Shown here: positions 8,410 through 16,432 of the stretch, piece by piece
Layout: each line of letters starts with the position of its first letter
How positions within the stretch are numbered: position 1 is the stretch's first letter
DNA from: Plantibacter sp. ME-Dv--P-122b
GTDB taxonomy: Bacteria > Actinomycetota > Actinomycetes > Actinomycetales > Microbacteriaceae
Assembly: GCF_030209375.1 (NCBI RefSeq)
Contig: NZ_JARVSC010000003.1
Coordinates: 806,001-870,000 of the forward strand
DNA: 64,000 nucleotides
Reading direction: 5' to 3'
Position numbers and translations under genes: made by a program
Notes under the pieces: model-generated
Told to the model about the DNA's origin: nothing
The model's database searches: none
Seen by the model: the letters and a program-made list of their open reading frames with translations, nothing else

Positions 8410-9438
8410 ATGCGTCAAGGAGTCGGACACTCCTGGTCACTGGTGACAACCGCGGACGCGGTGAAGCCGGCACCGGAGACCATGCGAGCCGCGGTGATCG
8501 ACGCCGTCGGCAGCCCTGAGGTCCTCCGGATGGAGACCGTGCCGACACCGCGTCCGGTCATGGCGGAGTTCCTCGTGAAGGTCGTCGCGGCCGGCGTGAA
8601 TCCGATCGACGCCAAGACCCGCTCAGGCCGAGGCGTCTCGTCGGCCATCACGGCGATGCCTGCCGTCCTCGGGTACGACTTCAGCGGCATCGTGGTCGAG
8701 TCGCCCTTCGCGGCCGCCGGCCTCCTGCCCGGCGACGAGGTCTACGGCATGACGAGCTTCCCGCGGACGGGCGGCAGCTACGCCGAGTACGTCACGGTGT
8801 CCTCGCTGAGCCTGACACGGAAGCCGACGACCCTGTCGCACGTCGAGGCAGCCGGGGTCCCCCTCGCCGCGCTGACCGCATGGGGCATGGTCGTCGACGT
8901 CGCGAAGGCGCACGAGGGGCAGCGCATCCTCATCCACGCCGGGAGTGGCGGCGTCGGACACTTCGCCGTGCAGTTCGCCACGTACTTCGGCGCGCGGGTG
9001 ATCGCCACCGGCTCCGGTCGGAACGTCGGTTGGCTCCGCGAACTCGGCGCTCATCAGGCGGTCGACCATGAGCTGCACCGGTTCGAGGACGTCGTCGACC
9101 AGGTCGACGTGGTGATCGACCTCGTGGGCAACACCGTGGAGGACACGGGGTCGCGTTCCCTGCGGGTCCTGCGTCCCGGCGGGCTCGTCATCAACGCGCC
9201 GACCGGTTCCTGGCCGACGCTCGAGGAGGAGGCCCGGACCGCAGGTGTCCGTGCGACGCGGTTCACCGTGGCTCCCGACGGCGCGACACTCGACACCATC
9301 AGTCGGCTGCTCGAGTCCGGGGACGTCCGGGTGTTCGTCGACCAGGTGTTCGACCTGGACGCCGTCCGGCAGGCCCACGTGCTCCTCGAGGGCGGACACT
9401 CCCGGGGCAAGATCGTCCTCAAGGTCGCCGACGGCTAG
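8410..9438 (+). CDS. zinc-independent alcohol dehydrogenase / NADPH:quinone oxidoreductase family
   Basis: A 342-residue medium-chain dehydrogenase/reductase. GVNPIDAKTRSG and LGYDFSGIVVE form the N-terminal catalytic domain, HAGSGGVGHFAVQFA (about residues 177-191) is the NADPH-binding loop, and the C-terminal GGHSRGKIVLKV is typical of quinone oxidoreductases. No structural or catalytic zinc ligands are seen. It would reduce quinones or activated alkenes with NADPH in the cytoplasm. AAGGAG six bases before the ATG at 8410 supports this start, which gives an unusual 24-residue tail before the family's normal beginning (MRAAVIDAVG). A TTGACA box near 8275 may serve its promoter. Confidence 0.85.
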   Translation: MRQGVGHSWSLVTTADAVKPAPETMRAAVIDAVGSPEVLRMETVPTPRPVMAEFLVKVVAAGVNPIDAKTRSGRGVSSAITAMPAVLGYDFSGIVVESPFAAAGLLPGDEVYGMTSFPRTGGSYAEYVTVSSLSLTRKPTTLSHVEAAGVPLAALTAWGMVVDVAKAHEGQRILIHAGSGGVGHFAVQFATYFGARVIATGSGRNVGWLRELGAHQAVDHELHRFEDVVDQVDVVIDLVGNTVEDTGSRSLRVLRPGGLVINAPTGSWPTLEEEARTAGVRATRFTVAPDGATLDTISRLLESGDVRVFVDQVFDLDAVRQAHVLLEGGHSRGKIVLKVADG

Positions 9439-9446
9439 GCACCCCG

Positions 9447-9534
9447 CCCTTCGACAAGCTCAGGGACCGGTAGGGGCCCAGGGACCGGTAGGGGCTCAGG
9501 GACCGGAGGACCGGTCACTGAGCCTGTCGAAGTG
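9447..9534. repeat. dispersed intergenic repeat, copy 2 (two inverted elements)
   Basis: CCCTTCGACAAGCTCAGGGACC, two further tail units (CAGGGACCGGTAGGGG), and an inverted partner GGTCACTGAGCCTGTCGAAG. The inverted partner supplies the last codons and stop of the GNAT gene on the minus strand. Confidence 0.85.
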
Positions 9535-10072
9535 CGTCCCCGAAGACCTGCTCCATGACGAAGTCGTCGTGCCGTTCGGGTCCGACGAGGAACGTCTTCG
9601 TCCCCGCGACCGCGAAGCCGCTCTTGCCGTAGAACCGGATCGCCCTGGCGTTCTGCTGGTTCACCCCGAGCCACACCGACGTCACGCCTCGGGACCGCGC
9701 GTCGTCGAGAGTCGCCTCCATGAGCGTGCGCGCTCCGCCGGCACCGTGACTCGCGGGGAGCACGTAGAGCTTGCTGAGTTCCACCGTCGGGCGGTGCATG
9801 ATCGCGGCGAGCACGTCGGGGTCGACCGGGTCTCCGAAGACGAGCATCGTGTAGCCGATGGCGGTGCCGTCATCGTCGTCGACCAGGAGCCGGAGCGAGC
9901 GTCCGGGGTCGGCCAGGTAGTCGGTGAACCGGTCGAGCGTGAAGTGCTCGGCGATGAACGCGTCGATGTGTTCCTGCGCGGTGCCGGGTGGGCAGGCGAG
10001 GGCGAAGGTCGCTGCGGCGAGCGTTGCGAGGGCGGCGGCGTCATCGACCGTGGCGGGGCGGGTGGAGACCAT
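9515..10072 (-). CDS. GNAT family N-acetyltransferase
   Basis: A 185-residue acetyltransferase. VELSKLYVLPASHGAGGARTL is cut here to its key parts: the beta-4 strand (LSKLYVLP) and the acetyl-CoA pyrophosphate loop (SHGAGGA), followed by GVNQQNARAIRFYGKSGF, the typical last motif. The acceptor substrate is unknown. The ATG at 10072 follows the hexamer TACGAT by six bases, so it is probably leaderless; the ATG at 10093 lies upstream of that promoter. The last residues (DALRQAQ) and the stop are encoded by the intergenic repeat, showing that an insertion replaced the original C-terminus. Confidence 0.8.
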   Translation of the reverse strand: MVSTRPATVDDAAALATLAAATFALACPPGTAQEHIDAFIAEHFTLDRFTDYLADPGRSLRLLVDDDDGTAIGYTMLVFGDPVDPDVLAAIMHRPTVELSKLYVLPASHGAGGARTLMEATLDDARSRGVTSVWLGVNQQNARAIRFYGKSGFAVAGTKTFLVGPERHDDFVMEQVFGDALRQAQ

Positions 10073-10105
10073 CCCTGCATCGTACGACGCCACCCCGCTG
10101 AACGA

Positions 10106-10140
10106 CGAAGGCCCGGTCGCGTGACGCGACCGGGCCTTCG
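10106..10140 (-). terminator. terminator of the rplK-rplA transcript
   Basis: A perfect 16-bp stem (CGAAGGCCCGGTCGCG and its complement) with a TGA loop lies 12 bases after the rplA stop. There is no strong T tract, as is usual in high-GC actinobacteria. Confidence 0.85.
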
Positions 10141-10151
10141 TGCTGGTGAGA

Positions 10152-10841
10152 CTAGATGGAGTTGACGTCCAGCGGGATGCCGGGGCCGAACGTGGTCGAC
10201 ACGGCGCCCTTCTGGATGTAGCGACCCTTCGAGGACGACGGCTTGAGGCGGAGGATCTCCTCGAGCGCGGCGTTGATGTTCTCCTCGAGCTGCGAGGCGT
10301 CGAACGAGGCCTTGCCGACGACGAAGTGCACGTTGGAGTGCTTGTCGACGCGGAACTCGATCTTGCCGCCCTTGATGTCGGACACGGCCTTGGCCACGTC
10401 CGGCGTCACGGTGCCGGTCTTGGGGTTCGGCATGAGGCCGCGGGGACCGAGGACCTTACCGAGACGACCGACCTTGCCCATGAGCTCCGGGGTGGAGACC
10501 GCGGAGTCGAACGAGGTGTAGCCCTCGGCGACCTTCGCGATGAGCTCGTCGCCGCCGACCTCGTCAGCACCGGCCGCGATCGCGGCCTCTGCTGCCGGGC
10601 CCGTCGCGAAGACGATGACACGGGCGGTCTTACCCGTGCCGTGCGGGAGGATGACCGTGCCGCGGACCATCTGGTCCGCCTTGCGCGGGTCGACACCGAG
10701 CTTGAGGGCGACCTCGACGGTGCTGTTGAACTTGGCGGAACCGGTCTCCTTGGCGAGGGCGACCGCCTCGTTCGGGGAGTAGTACTTGTCAGCCTCGATC
10801 TTCTCGGCTGCGGCCCGGTAGGCCTTCGACTTCTGTGCCAT
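10152..10841 (-). CDS. rplA: 50S ribosomal protein L1
   Basis: A 229-residue protein of normal length for L1. The block [20 protein letters not shown] near residue 40, [14 protein letters not shown] near 135, and [11 protein letters not shown] near 160 are family signatures. It binds 23S rRNA at the L1 stalk and, in many bacteria, its own mRNA. Start ATG has TAGGAGA seven bases upstream. It follows rplK after a 114-base gap, the usual actinobacterial order. Confidence 0.97.
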   Translation of the reverse strand: MAQKSKAYRAAAEKIEADKYYSPNEAVALAKETGSAKFNSTVEVALKLGVDPRKADQMVRGTVILPHGTGKTARVIVFATGPAAEAAIAAGADEVGGDELIAKVAEGYTSFDSAVSTPELMGKVGRLGKVLGPRGLMPNPKTGTVTPDVAKAVSDIKGGKIEFRVDKHSNVHFVVGKASFDASQLEENINAALEEILRLKPSSSKGRYIQKGAVSTTFGPGIPLDVNSI

Positions 10842-10955
10842 GTGCGTTCTCCTATGAGAAATGTGGTCATCTGCGCCTGGCCGGCGCTGCCACGAGTGAA
10901 AAAGTGAGACGTGCGCGGTTCCGCCTGATGGCGTCCCCGAAGCTGGTCGGGAGGG

Positions 10956-11387
10956 TTAGCCCTCGACCGTGATGCCCATGGAGCGGGCGGTGCCGGCGAT
11001 GATCTTCGCGGCTGCGTCGATGTCGTTCGAGTTCAGGTCGGGAGCCTTCTGCTCGGCGATCTGACGGACCTGCTCCTTGGTGAGCTTCGCGACCTTGACG
11101 GTGTGCGGGGTGCCGGAGCCCTTGGCGACGCCGGCGGCCTTCTTGATGAGCTCCGCTGCGGGCGGGGTCTTCAGGATGAAGGTGAACGAACGGTCCTCGT
11201 AGACGGTGATCTCGACGGGGATGACGTTGCCGCGCTGCGACTCGGTGGCCGCGTTGTACGCCTTGCAGAACTCCATGATGTTGACGCCGTGCTGACCAAG
11301 GGCGGGGCCGATGGGGGGAGCAGGGTTTGCGGCGCCGGCCTGGATCTGCAGCTTGATGAGACCCGTGACCTTCTTCTTCGGTGCCAT
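10956..11387 (-). CDS. rplK: 50S ribosomal protein L11
   Basis: A 143-residue L11. The N-terminal [21 protein letters not shown] is cut here to [17 protein letters not shown], the proline-rich switch that binds thiopeptides and the GTPase centre; [18 protein letters not shown] closes the RNA-binding domain. It supports the 23S GTPase-associated region and the stringent response. It lies between nusG and rplA, and GAAGGAAG precedes the ATG. Confidence 0.97.
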
Positions 11388-11480
11388 GTTTCTTCCTTCT
11401 TCTGGGGTTCGAGCGCCATCGGATGATGTGCGCTCTCCCGCGCGCCCGTCGGGCGGCGGTGGACTGTGGAGCCGTGCGGC

Positions 11481-12443
11481 TTAGAGCTTGGTGACCTGGT
11501 CGAAGCTGAGCTCGACCGGCGTCTCGCGCTCGAAGAGGGAGACGAGCACCGTGAGCTTGCCGCTCTCGGGCTTGATCTCGCTGATGGAGCCGGGCAGGCC
11601 CGCGAACGAGCCTTCCTTGATCGTGATGGTCTCGCCGATCTCGAAGTCGACCTCGGCGGGGATGACACGCTGCTGCGTGGCGCTGCCCTTGGTGCCGGAG
11701 CCCTTGACGGGTGCGGTCTCCTTGACCTCGACGAGCGACTTCAACATGTTGAAGGACTCTTCGAAGCGGAGCGGCGTGGGGTTGTGCGCGTTGCCGACGA
11801 AGCCGGTGACGCCAGGCGTGTGGCGGACGACCGACCAGCTGTCCTCGTTGAGGTCCATGCGGACGAGCACGTAGCCGGGGATGCGGACGCGGGTGACCAT
11901 CTTGCGCTGGCCGTTCTTGATCTCGACCACGTCTTCCATGGGGACCTCGACCTGGTAGATGTAGTCCGCGACCTCGAGCGTCGACTTGCGCTGCTCGATG
12001 TTGGCCTTCACCTTGCGCTCGAAACCGGCGTAGGAGTGGATGACGTACCACTTGCCGGGCAGGAAGCGGAGTTCCTTGCGGAACGCGTCGTAGGGGTCCT
12101 CCTCGGACTCCTCGGCGGGCTCGGCGTCGGTGTCCGTTGGGTCTGCCTCTTCTTCGGCGATGGCCTCTGCTGCGGCTTCGACCTCGGCGGCCTCATCGAG
12201 CTCGAGGGCGTCGTCGACGACGGCGTCGGCCTCGGGGTCGACGGCCTCGGCCATCGCGTCGAGCACGGCGTCGAGGTCGACCTCGGTGTCGCCGGTCTCC
12301 TCGACGTGGACGGCGTTGTGCTCAGCGGGGTCGACGGAGTGCTCGTCGGCCGAGAGCACGTTGCCCTCCTGGGCCTCGTCGTCCTCCGAGGACTGCTCGG
12401 CAGCGGTTGCCCAGTCGACGTCGTTCGAGTTTCGCTCAGACAC
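11481..12443 (-). CDS. nusG: transcription termination/antitermination protein NusG
   Basis: A 320-residue NusG with an acidic, low-complexity N-terminal extension of about 140 residues (rich in Glu, Asp and Ala), a known actinobacterial trait. The NGN domain begins at about residue 145 (GKWYVIHSYAGFE) and carries GYVLVRMDL and VRHTPGVTGFVG; the KOW domain has IGETITIKEGSFAGLPGSI. It binds RNA polymerase and S10/Rho. The start is the GTG at 12443 (VSERNSND); an ATG eleven bases upstream is out of frame. A 7-bp hairpin (GCGCCAG/CTGGCGC, 12495-12511) lies in the 139-base gap after secE. Confidence 0.95.
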   Translation of the reverse strand: MSERNSNDVDWATAAEQSSEDDEAQEGNVLSADEHSVDPAEHNAVHVEETGDTEVDLDAVLDAMAEAVDPEADAVVDDALELDEAAEVEAAAEAIAEEEADPTDTDAEPAEESEEDPYDAFRKELRFLPGKWYVIHSYAGFERKVKANIEQRKSTLEVADYIYQVEVPMEDVVEIKNGQRKMVTRVRIPGYVLVRMDLNEDSWSVVRHTPGVTGFVGNAHNPTPLRFEESFNMLKSLVEVKETAPVKGSGTKGSATQQRVIPAEVDFEIGETITIKEGSFAGLPGSISEIKPESGKLTVLVSLFERETPVELSFDQVTKL

Positions 12444-12582
12444 TGATTTCCATTCCGTTTCTGTTGTGCGGACCGTGGGTGATCCCCGACCGCGGCGCCA
12501 GATGCTGGCGCGTGACGACTGCGTCGCCGTCTGTGATTGTGGAACCCGGGTGCCGGGCCGGAGCACCGGAACCTGAGCGTGA

Positions 12583-12855
12583 CTAGCTCGCGGTACCGAA
12601 CACCAACGTGACGACCCAGGCGAAGACGAAGTCGATGCCGTAGACGAGCGCCATCATGATGCAGACGAAGACGAGCACCACAGCCGTGTAGCTGAGGAGT
12701 TCCTTCCGCGTCGGCGTGACGACCTTCTTGAGTTCCGCGAAGACCTGCTTCAGGAACAGGACGATGCCCGAGAAGAAGCCGCGCCGTTCAGCACGGTCCG
12801 CCTTCGCCTTGACGACGACGTCCTCGCCGGGCGTGTCGGTACTCTTCGGGGCCAC
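12583..12855 (-). CDS. secE: preprotein translocase subunit SecE
   Basis: A 90-residue single-pass SecE. FLKQVFAELKKVVTPTRKEL is the conserved amphipathic segment, and a single transmembrane helix (about residues 54-80) follows. It stabilises SecY in the translocon. GTG start with AAGG upstream. Directly downstream of tRNA-Trp and upstream of nusG, the standard order. Confidence 0.95.
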   Translation of the reverse strand: MAPKSTDTPGEDVVVKAKADRAERRGFFSGIVLFLKQVFAELKKVVTPTRKELLSYTAVVLVFVCIMMALVYGIDFVFAWVVTLVFGTAS

Positions 12856-12896
12856 TCGTTACACCTTTCGTGTGCCGGTGCATACGCACCGACTCG

Positions 12897-12969
12897 CAGG
12901 GCGGACAGGACTTGAACCTGCAACCTGCGGTTTTGGAGACCGCTGCTCTACCAATTGAGCCACCGCCCT
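12897..12969 (-). tRNA. tRNA-Trp(CCA)
   Basis: 73 bases fold into a cloverleaf: acceptor AGGGCGG/CCGCCCT, D arm GCTCAATTGGTAGAGC, anticodon loop CTCCAAA with anticodon CCA, and T arm GCAGG-TTCAAGT-CCTGT. Discriminator G; no CCA encoded. A TAGCTT hexamer about 31 bases upstream on the same strand may be its -10 box. Confidence 0.97.
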
Positions 12970-13219
12970 TCAGTGCTGACGCACCGGAGGGGTCGAAGCT
13001 ACCCTGAGCTCCTGAGCGTTGCCTCACCACACGGGTGAAAACAGGCGCAGAAAATCATGGCAGATTTCAACTACCTCCATCCAGTGTACGGCACGGTCGC
13101 CCGGCTGTAAAACCAGGGGCGGGACGCCCCCGCGACCACGCAGCATCCCCTGCCCCCACGGCCCTCGCTCGCGTAGGGTTGCTCCTTCGAACGCACGACG
13201 ACTCGACCCAGGGGGACCG

Positions 13220-13780
13220 ATGAGCAGCGCAGACGAACACGCCGCGACCGCGAAGGCGGCCGAGACGCACCGCGAGGACGGTCGCCGGATCCCGGCCCGG
13301 TTCGCGGACGACAGCCCGCTCCCGGGCGCCGGCCCGGTCCAGGCGTTCCTGCGCTTCTGGAAGCGGTATCCGATCTTCACCGGGCGGGCCAGCCGGAGCG
13401 AGTTCTGGTGGTGGGTGGTCGTCCACGCCGTCATCGTCACCGTGCTCCTGGTGATCGGACGCGGTGTCGACGTCGCGACCGGCGTCACGGCAGGGTTCTG
13501 GGAGGGTCAGATCACCGAAGGCCCCGCATGGGGTGCCCAGAGCATCCTGTCGGGTGCCTGGGGCCTCGCGACGATCATCCCGGGGCTGTCGCTGAACGCG
13601 CGCCGCATGCACGACACGGACCATAGCGGCTGGTGGCAGCTCATCAACCTGGTCCCGATCTTCGGGTGGTTCTTCTTCATCTGGCTCGCGGCCCAGCCGA
13701 GCGACCCGGGCGGCGCCCGCTACGACACGGGGCCGCACCGCGAGGCCGTGCAGATCAAGCCGGGCGGCGCTCCGCAGTGA
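13220..13780 (+). CDS. DUF805 family membrane protein
   Basis: A 186-residue membrane protein. After about 45 soluble residues come PVQAFLRFWKRYPIFTGRA (shown in part: FWKRYPIFTGRASR), SEFWWWVVVHAV, and LNARRMHDTDHSGWWQLI, which are the DUF805 hallmarks, with three to four hydrophobic helices. The function of DUF805 is unknown. ATG at 13220 has GGGGG upstream; a TAGGGT hexamer near 13175 suggests a short 5' leader. The 3' end overlaps the convergent LtrA gene by 26 bases. Confidence 0.85.
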   Translation: MSSADEHAATAKAAETHREDGRRIPARFADDSPLPGAGPVQAFLRFWKRYPIFTGRASRSEFWWWVVVHAVIVTVLLVIGRGVDVATGVTAGFWEGQITEGPAWGAQSILSGAWGLATIIPGLSLNARRMHDTDHSGWWQLINLVPIFGWFFFIWLAAQPSDPGGARYDTGPHREAVQIKPGGAPQ

Positions 13781-15023
13781 CCCGACGGTCCGGGAGGACC
13801 GTGTCGGCGATCGCGGCGAGGACGAGCACCGCCGTGCAGAGACACCCGAGGGCGAGTTCTCCGAGCTGCGGCACGAGGAGCGCGACGGCCGCGCAGCACG
13901 CGAGCAACGCGAGGCCGATGACCGGTGCGAGTGGAACGGCGCGATCGACCACGAACCGGAACAGCGACAGCCCGAGGAGGTAGAGGACCGGGCCGCCGAT
14001 GATCACGACGCCCCCGGCGAGCTCGACGGCGGCGGCCGGTCGGTCGAGGATCTCCTTGTCCCCCACCGAGACGAGCACGATCCCGGCGACGATCACGACG
14101 TGGGCGTAGCTGTACCCGTCACGGGCGATGCGTCCGAGACGTCCGGGCCCACGTCGTCCGGGGCGGGACCCGTCGCGGTCGGCGCGGTCGGCCTCCTCCT
14201 CGGCGGCCTCCACCGCTCGTCGTCCCGCCGCCTCCGTGCGGTGGAAGTACAACCACCACAGCGCCACCGCCGAGACGAAGGCGCTGAGCATCCCGACGAC
14301 GGCGGCGGCCGACGTCTCGAGCTCCACGAACGCGAACCCGGTGACGAGCAGCGACTCGCCGATCGCGATGATGATGAAGAGCGACGCCCGCTCGGAGAGG
14401 TGCGCGCCGGAGAGCTCCCAGCTCTCGACCTCCGAGGCCCGCACACCCGGCAGTCGGAATCCGAGGGCCCCACCGCCGTACTCGATGGCGACGGCGCAGA
14501 TCCAGAACGCCAGCTGCCAGTCGGCCGGCACCAGCGCGCCGGCGATCCAGAAGCAGGCGGCGAACACGGTCCAGACGAGGACGCGCGCGAAGCTCAGGGC
14601 CACGTCGCGGTCGTGCCGCCAGGTCGCCACCACCATGAACAGCGTCCGGACGAGTTGGAGCACGACGTAGGCGACGGCGAACGCCAGCGCACGGTCGGTG
14701 AACGACGCGGACACCGACACCGCCGCGACGAACGCCAACAGGCCGAAACCGATGAGCGCGAGTCGCACCGCGAGCCGTTCCGGGTCGAGCCAGTTCGTCA
14801 CCCAGCTCGTGGACACCCAGGACCACCAGAGCGCCAGGATGAGGACGATCGACTCGAGCGCGGCGGTGACGCTCTGGTCGTCGGCGATGAGCTTGCTCAG
14901 CTGGGTGAGCGCGAAGACGAAGACGAGGTCGAAGAACAACTCGACGAACGTGACGCGCTCGGCACGTTCACCGGACTCCGGGCGGCGGAGATCGGAGACG
15001 AGGCCGAATCTGGGGGCGGACAT
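13755..15023 (-). CDS. low temperature requirement protein A (LtrA) family
   Basis: A 422-residue polytopic membrane protein with about ten to twelve helices. The family signatures FVELFFDLVFVFALTQLS (residues 24-41), WWSWVSTSWVTNWLDPERL (shown here in full, 19 residues) and IIIAIGESLLVTG are all present. LtrA was named from Listeria growth at low temperature; biochemical function is unknown. An Arg/Glu-rich soluble loop lies near residue 290. The ATG at 15023 is chosen because family members start here; longer in-frame starts run into the intergenic region. Confidence 0.9.
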   Translation of the reverse strand: MSAPRFGLVSDLRRPESGERAERVTFVELFFDLVFVFALTQLSKLIADDQSVTAALESIVLILALWWSWVSTSWVTNWLDPERLAVRLALIGFGLLAFVAAVSVSASFTDRALAFAVAYVVLQLVRTLFMVVATWRHDRDVALSFARVLVWTVFAACFWIAGALVPADWQLAFWICAVAIEYGGGALGFRLPGVRASEVESWELSGAHLSERASLFIIIAIGESLLVTGFAFVELETSAAAVVGMLSAFVSAVALWWLYFHRTEAAGRRAVEAAEEEADRADRDGSRPGRRGPGRLGRIARDGYSYAHVVIVAGIVLVSVGDKEILDRPAAAVELAGGVVIIGGPVLYLLGLSLFRFVVDRAVPLAPVIGLALLACCAAVALLVPQLGELALGCLCTAVLVLAAIADTVLPDRRVTAERRPA

Positions 15024-15180
15024 CTTCGTATCCTGGCAGGCATTCGACGGATGTCGGGAGAACGGCCGATGAGGGATCCCGGTGCCGACGCCTCCCCCTC
15101 GGATTCGTCGACACCGGGTCGTGCTCGTCGCGAGCTGCGGGGACAGAGCCCGACGACCACACCATGAGCCTAACAAGAAG

Positions 15181-15219
15181 TATTCCAGATGCACAAGGTC
15201 CAGAAGCATCATCGGAATA
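15181..15219. promoter_or_regulatory. imperfect palindrome between ltrA-like gene and ene-reductase gene
   Basis: TATTCC-a-GATGC on the left and GCATC-atc-GGAATA on the right, in an AT-richer patch between two divergent genes. On the minus strand TAGGCT (15167-15172) could be the -10 box of the LtrA-family gene. The palindrome may be an operator; no cognate regulator is adjacent. Confidence 0.3.
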
Positions 15220-15294
15220 TCGACGGTCATCGGTGGGTTGCGTCCGGAGGCCGCGTCGTCCGCGTGCCGCACCCCCACGAAAGGCACCACCCGT

Positions 15295-16368
15295 ATGGAT
15301 CTCTTCGCCCCCGTCCGACTCGGCGACCTCGAACTCGCCAACCGCGTCGTCATGGCCCCGCTCACCCGCATGCGGTCCGGAGCCGACGGCGTCCCCGGCG
15401 ACCTCGTCGCCGAGCACTACAGCCAGCGCGCAGGCCTCGGGCTCATCATCACGGAGGGCACCTACCCCAGCGCCGAGTCGCGCTCCTACCCGGGCCAGCC
15501 CGGCATCGTCACCCCCGAGCAGGTCGAGGGCTGGCGCGGCGTCGCGGAGGCCGTGCACGGAGCAGGCGGGCTCATCGTCATGCAGCTCATGAACGGTGGC
15601 CGCGTCTCGCACACCGACATCACGGGCACCGACCGCATCGTCGCGCCGAGCGCGATCGCCATCGCCGGCGAGGTCCGGACGCCCGCGGGTGCCCAGCCGT
15701 ACCCCGTCCCGCACGCGCTGACCACCGAGGAGCTCGACACGGTCCGCGACGAGTTCGTCCAGGCAGCCCGCAACGCGATCGAGGCAGGTCTCGACGGCGT
15801 CGAGCTCCACGCCGCGAACGGCTACCTGCTGCACCAGTTCCTCTCCCCCGTCTCCAACGTGCGCGACGACCGTGCCGGAGGCAGCCCGGAGGCCCGTGCG
15901 TCCTACGTCGCCGAGATCGTCGGTGCCGTCGCCGAGGCGGTCGGTGCAGCGCGCGTCGGCATCCGCATCTCCCCCATGAACGGCGCCGGTGACACGGCGG
16001 AAACCGACGAGGCCGACGTCCGCGCGACCTACGAGGCGCTCCTCGACACCCTGGCACCGCTCGGCCTCGCCTACCTCAGCATCCTCCACGAGGACCCGGC
16101 CGGCGCGCTCGTGCAGGACCTCCGCGGTCACTTCGGCGGCAAGCTCATCGTCAACAGCGGCTTCGGCACCGTCACGACGCGCGACGAGGCGATCGCCCTC
16201 GTCGAGCACGCGCACGCCGACGCCGTCGCCGTCGGGCGGCTCGCCATCGCGAACCCCGACCTCGTCGAGCGCTGGGCGGGCGAACACGAGGAGAACACGC
16301 CGAACCCGGCCACCTTCTACGGTCCGGGCGCCGAGGGCTACACCGACTACCCGCGGCTCGCGAGCTGA
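15295..16368 (+). CDS. Old Yellow Enzyme family ene-reductase
   Basis: A 357-residue FMN-dependent alkene reductase like NemA/YqjM. It has VMAPLTRMRS at the N-terminus, GLIITEGTYPS, MQLMNGGRVSH (with the flavin Gln), VELHAANGYLLHQFLSP (catalytic region), and NSGFGTVTTRDEA plus VAVGRLAIANPDLVERW at the C-terminal phosphate site. It reduces electron-poor alkenes with NAD(P)H. ATG at 15295 has AAAGG upstream and matches the usual start (MDLFAPV). It is divergent from the LtrA-family gene and convergent with the RamB-like regulator. Confidence 0.93.
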   Translation: MDLFAPVRLGDLELANRVVMAPLTRMRSGADGVPGDLVAEHYSQRAGLGLIITEGTYPSAESRSYPGQPGIVTPEQVEGWRGVAEAVHGAGGLIVMQLMNGGRVSHTDITGTDRIVAPSAIAIAGEVRTPAGAQPYPVPHALTTEELDTVRDEFVQAARNAIEAGLDGVELHAANGYLLHQFLSPVSNVRDDRAGGSPEARASYVAEIVGAVAEAVGAARVGIRISPMNGAGDTAETDEADVRATYEALLDTLAPLGLAYLSILHEDPAGALVQDLRGHFGGKLIVNSGFGTVTTRDEAIALVEHAHADAVAVGRLAIANPDLVERWAGEHEENTPNPATFYGPGAEGYTDYPRLAS

Positions 16369-16373
16369 TCACG

Positions 16374-16432
16374 CTGAGGTGAGGCACCTCGTCGCTCGAC
16401 GCACTGCGCAGCGACGAGGTGCCTCACCTCAG
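16374..16432. repeat. long nested palindrome, copy 1
   Basis: A perfect 23-bp stem (arms 16374-16396 and 16410-16432) with a 13-base loop, between convergent genes. Each arm contains its own smaller inverted repeat GAGGTG-AGG-CACCTC. The inner 19-20 bases of stem are identical to those of copy 2 at 21174-21230, so this is a dispersed element that may also act as a bidirectional terminator. It supplies the stop codon of the RamB-like gene. Confidence 0.85.

Noticed and set aside
13755-13780. Frameshift or wrong gene end where DUF805 and LtrA overlap by 26 bases
   Set aside because: Both C-termini look intact and convergent overlaps of this size are ordinary in compact genomes.
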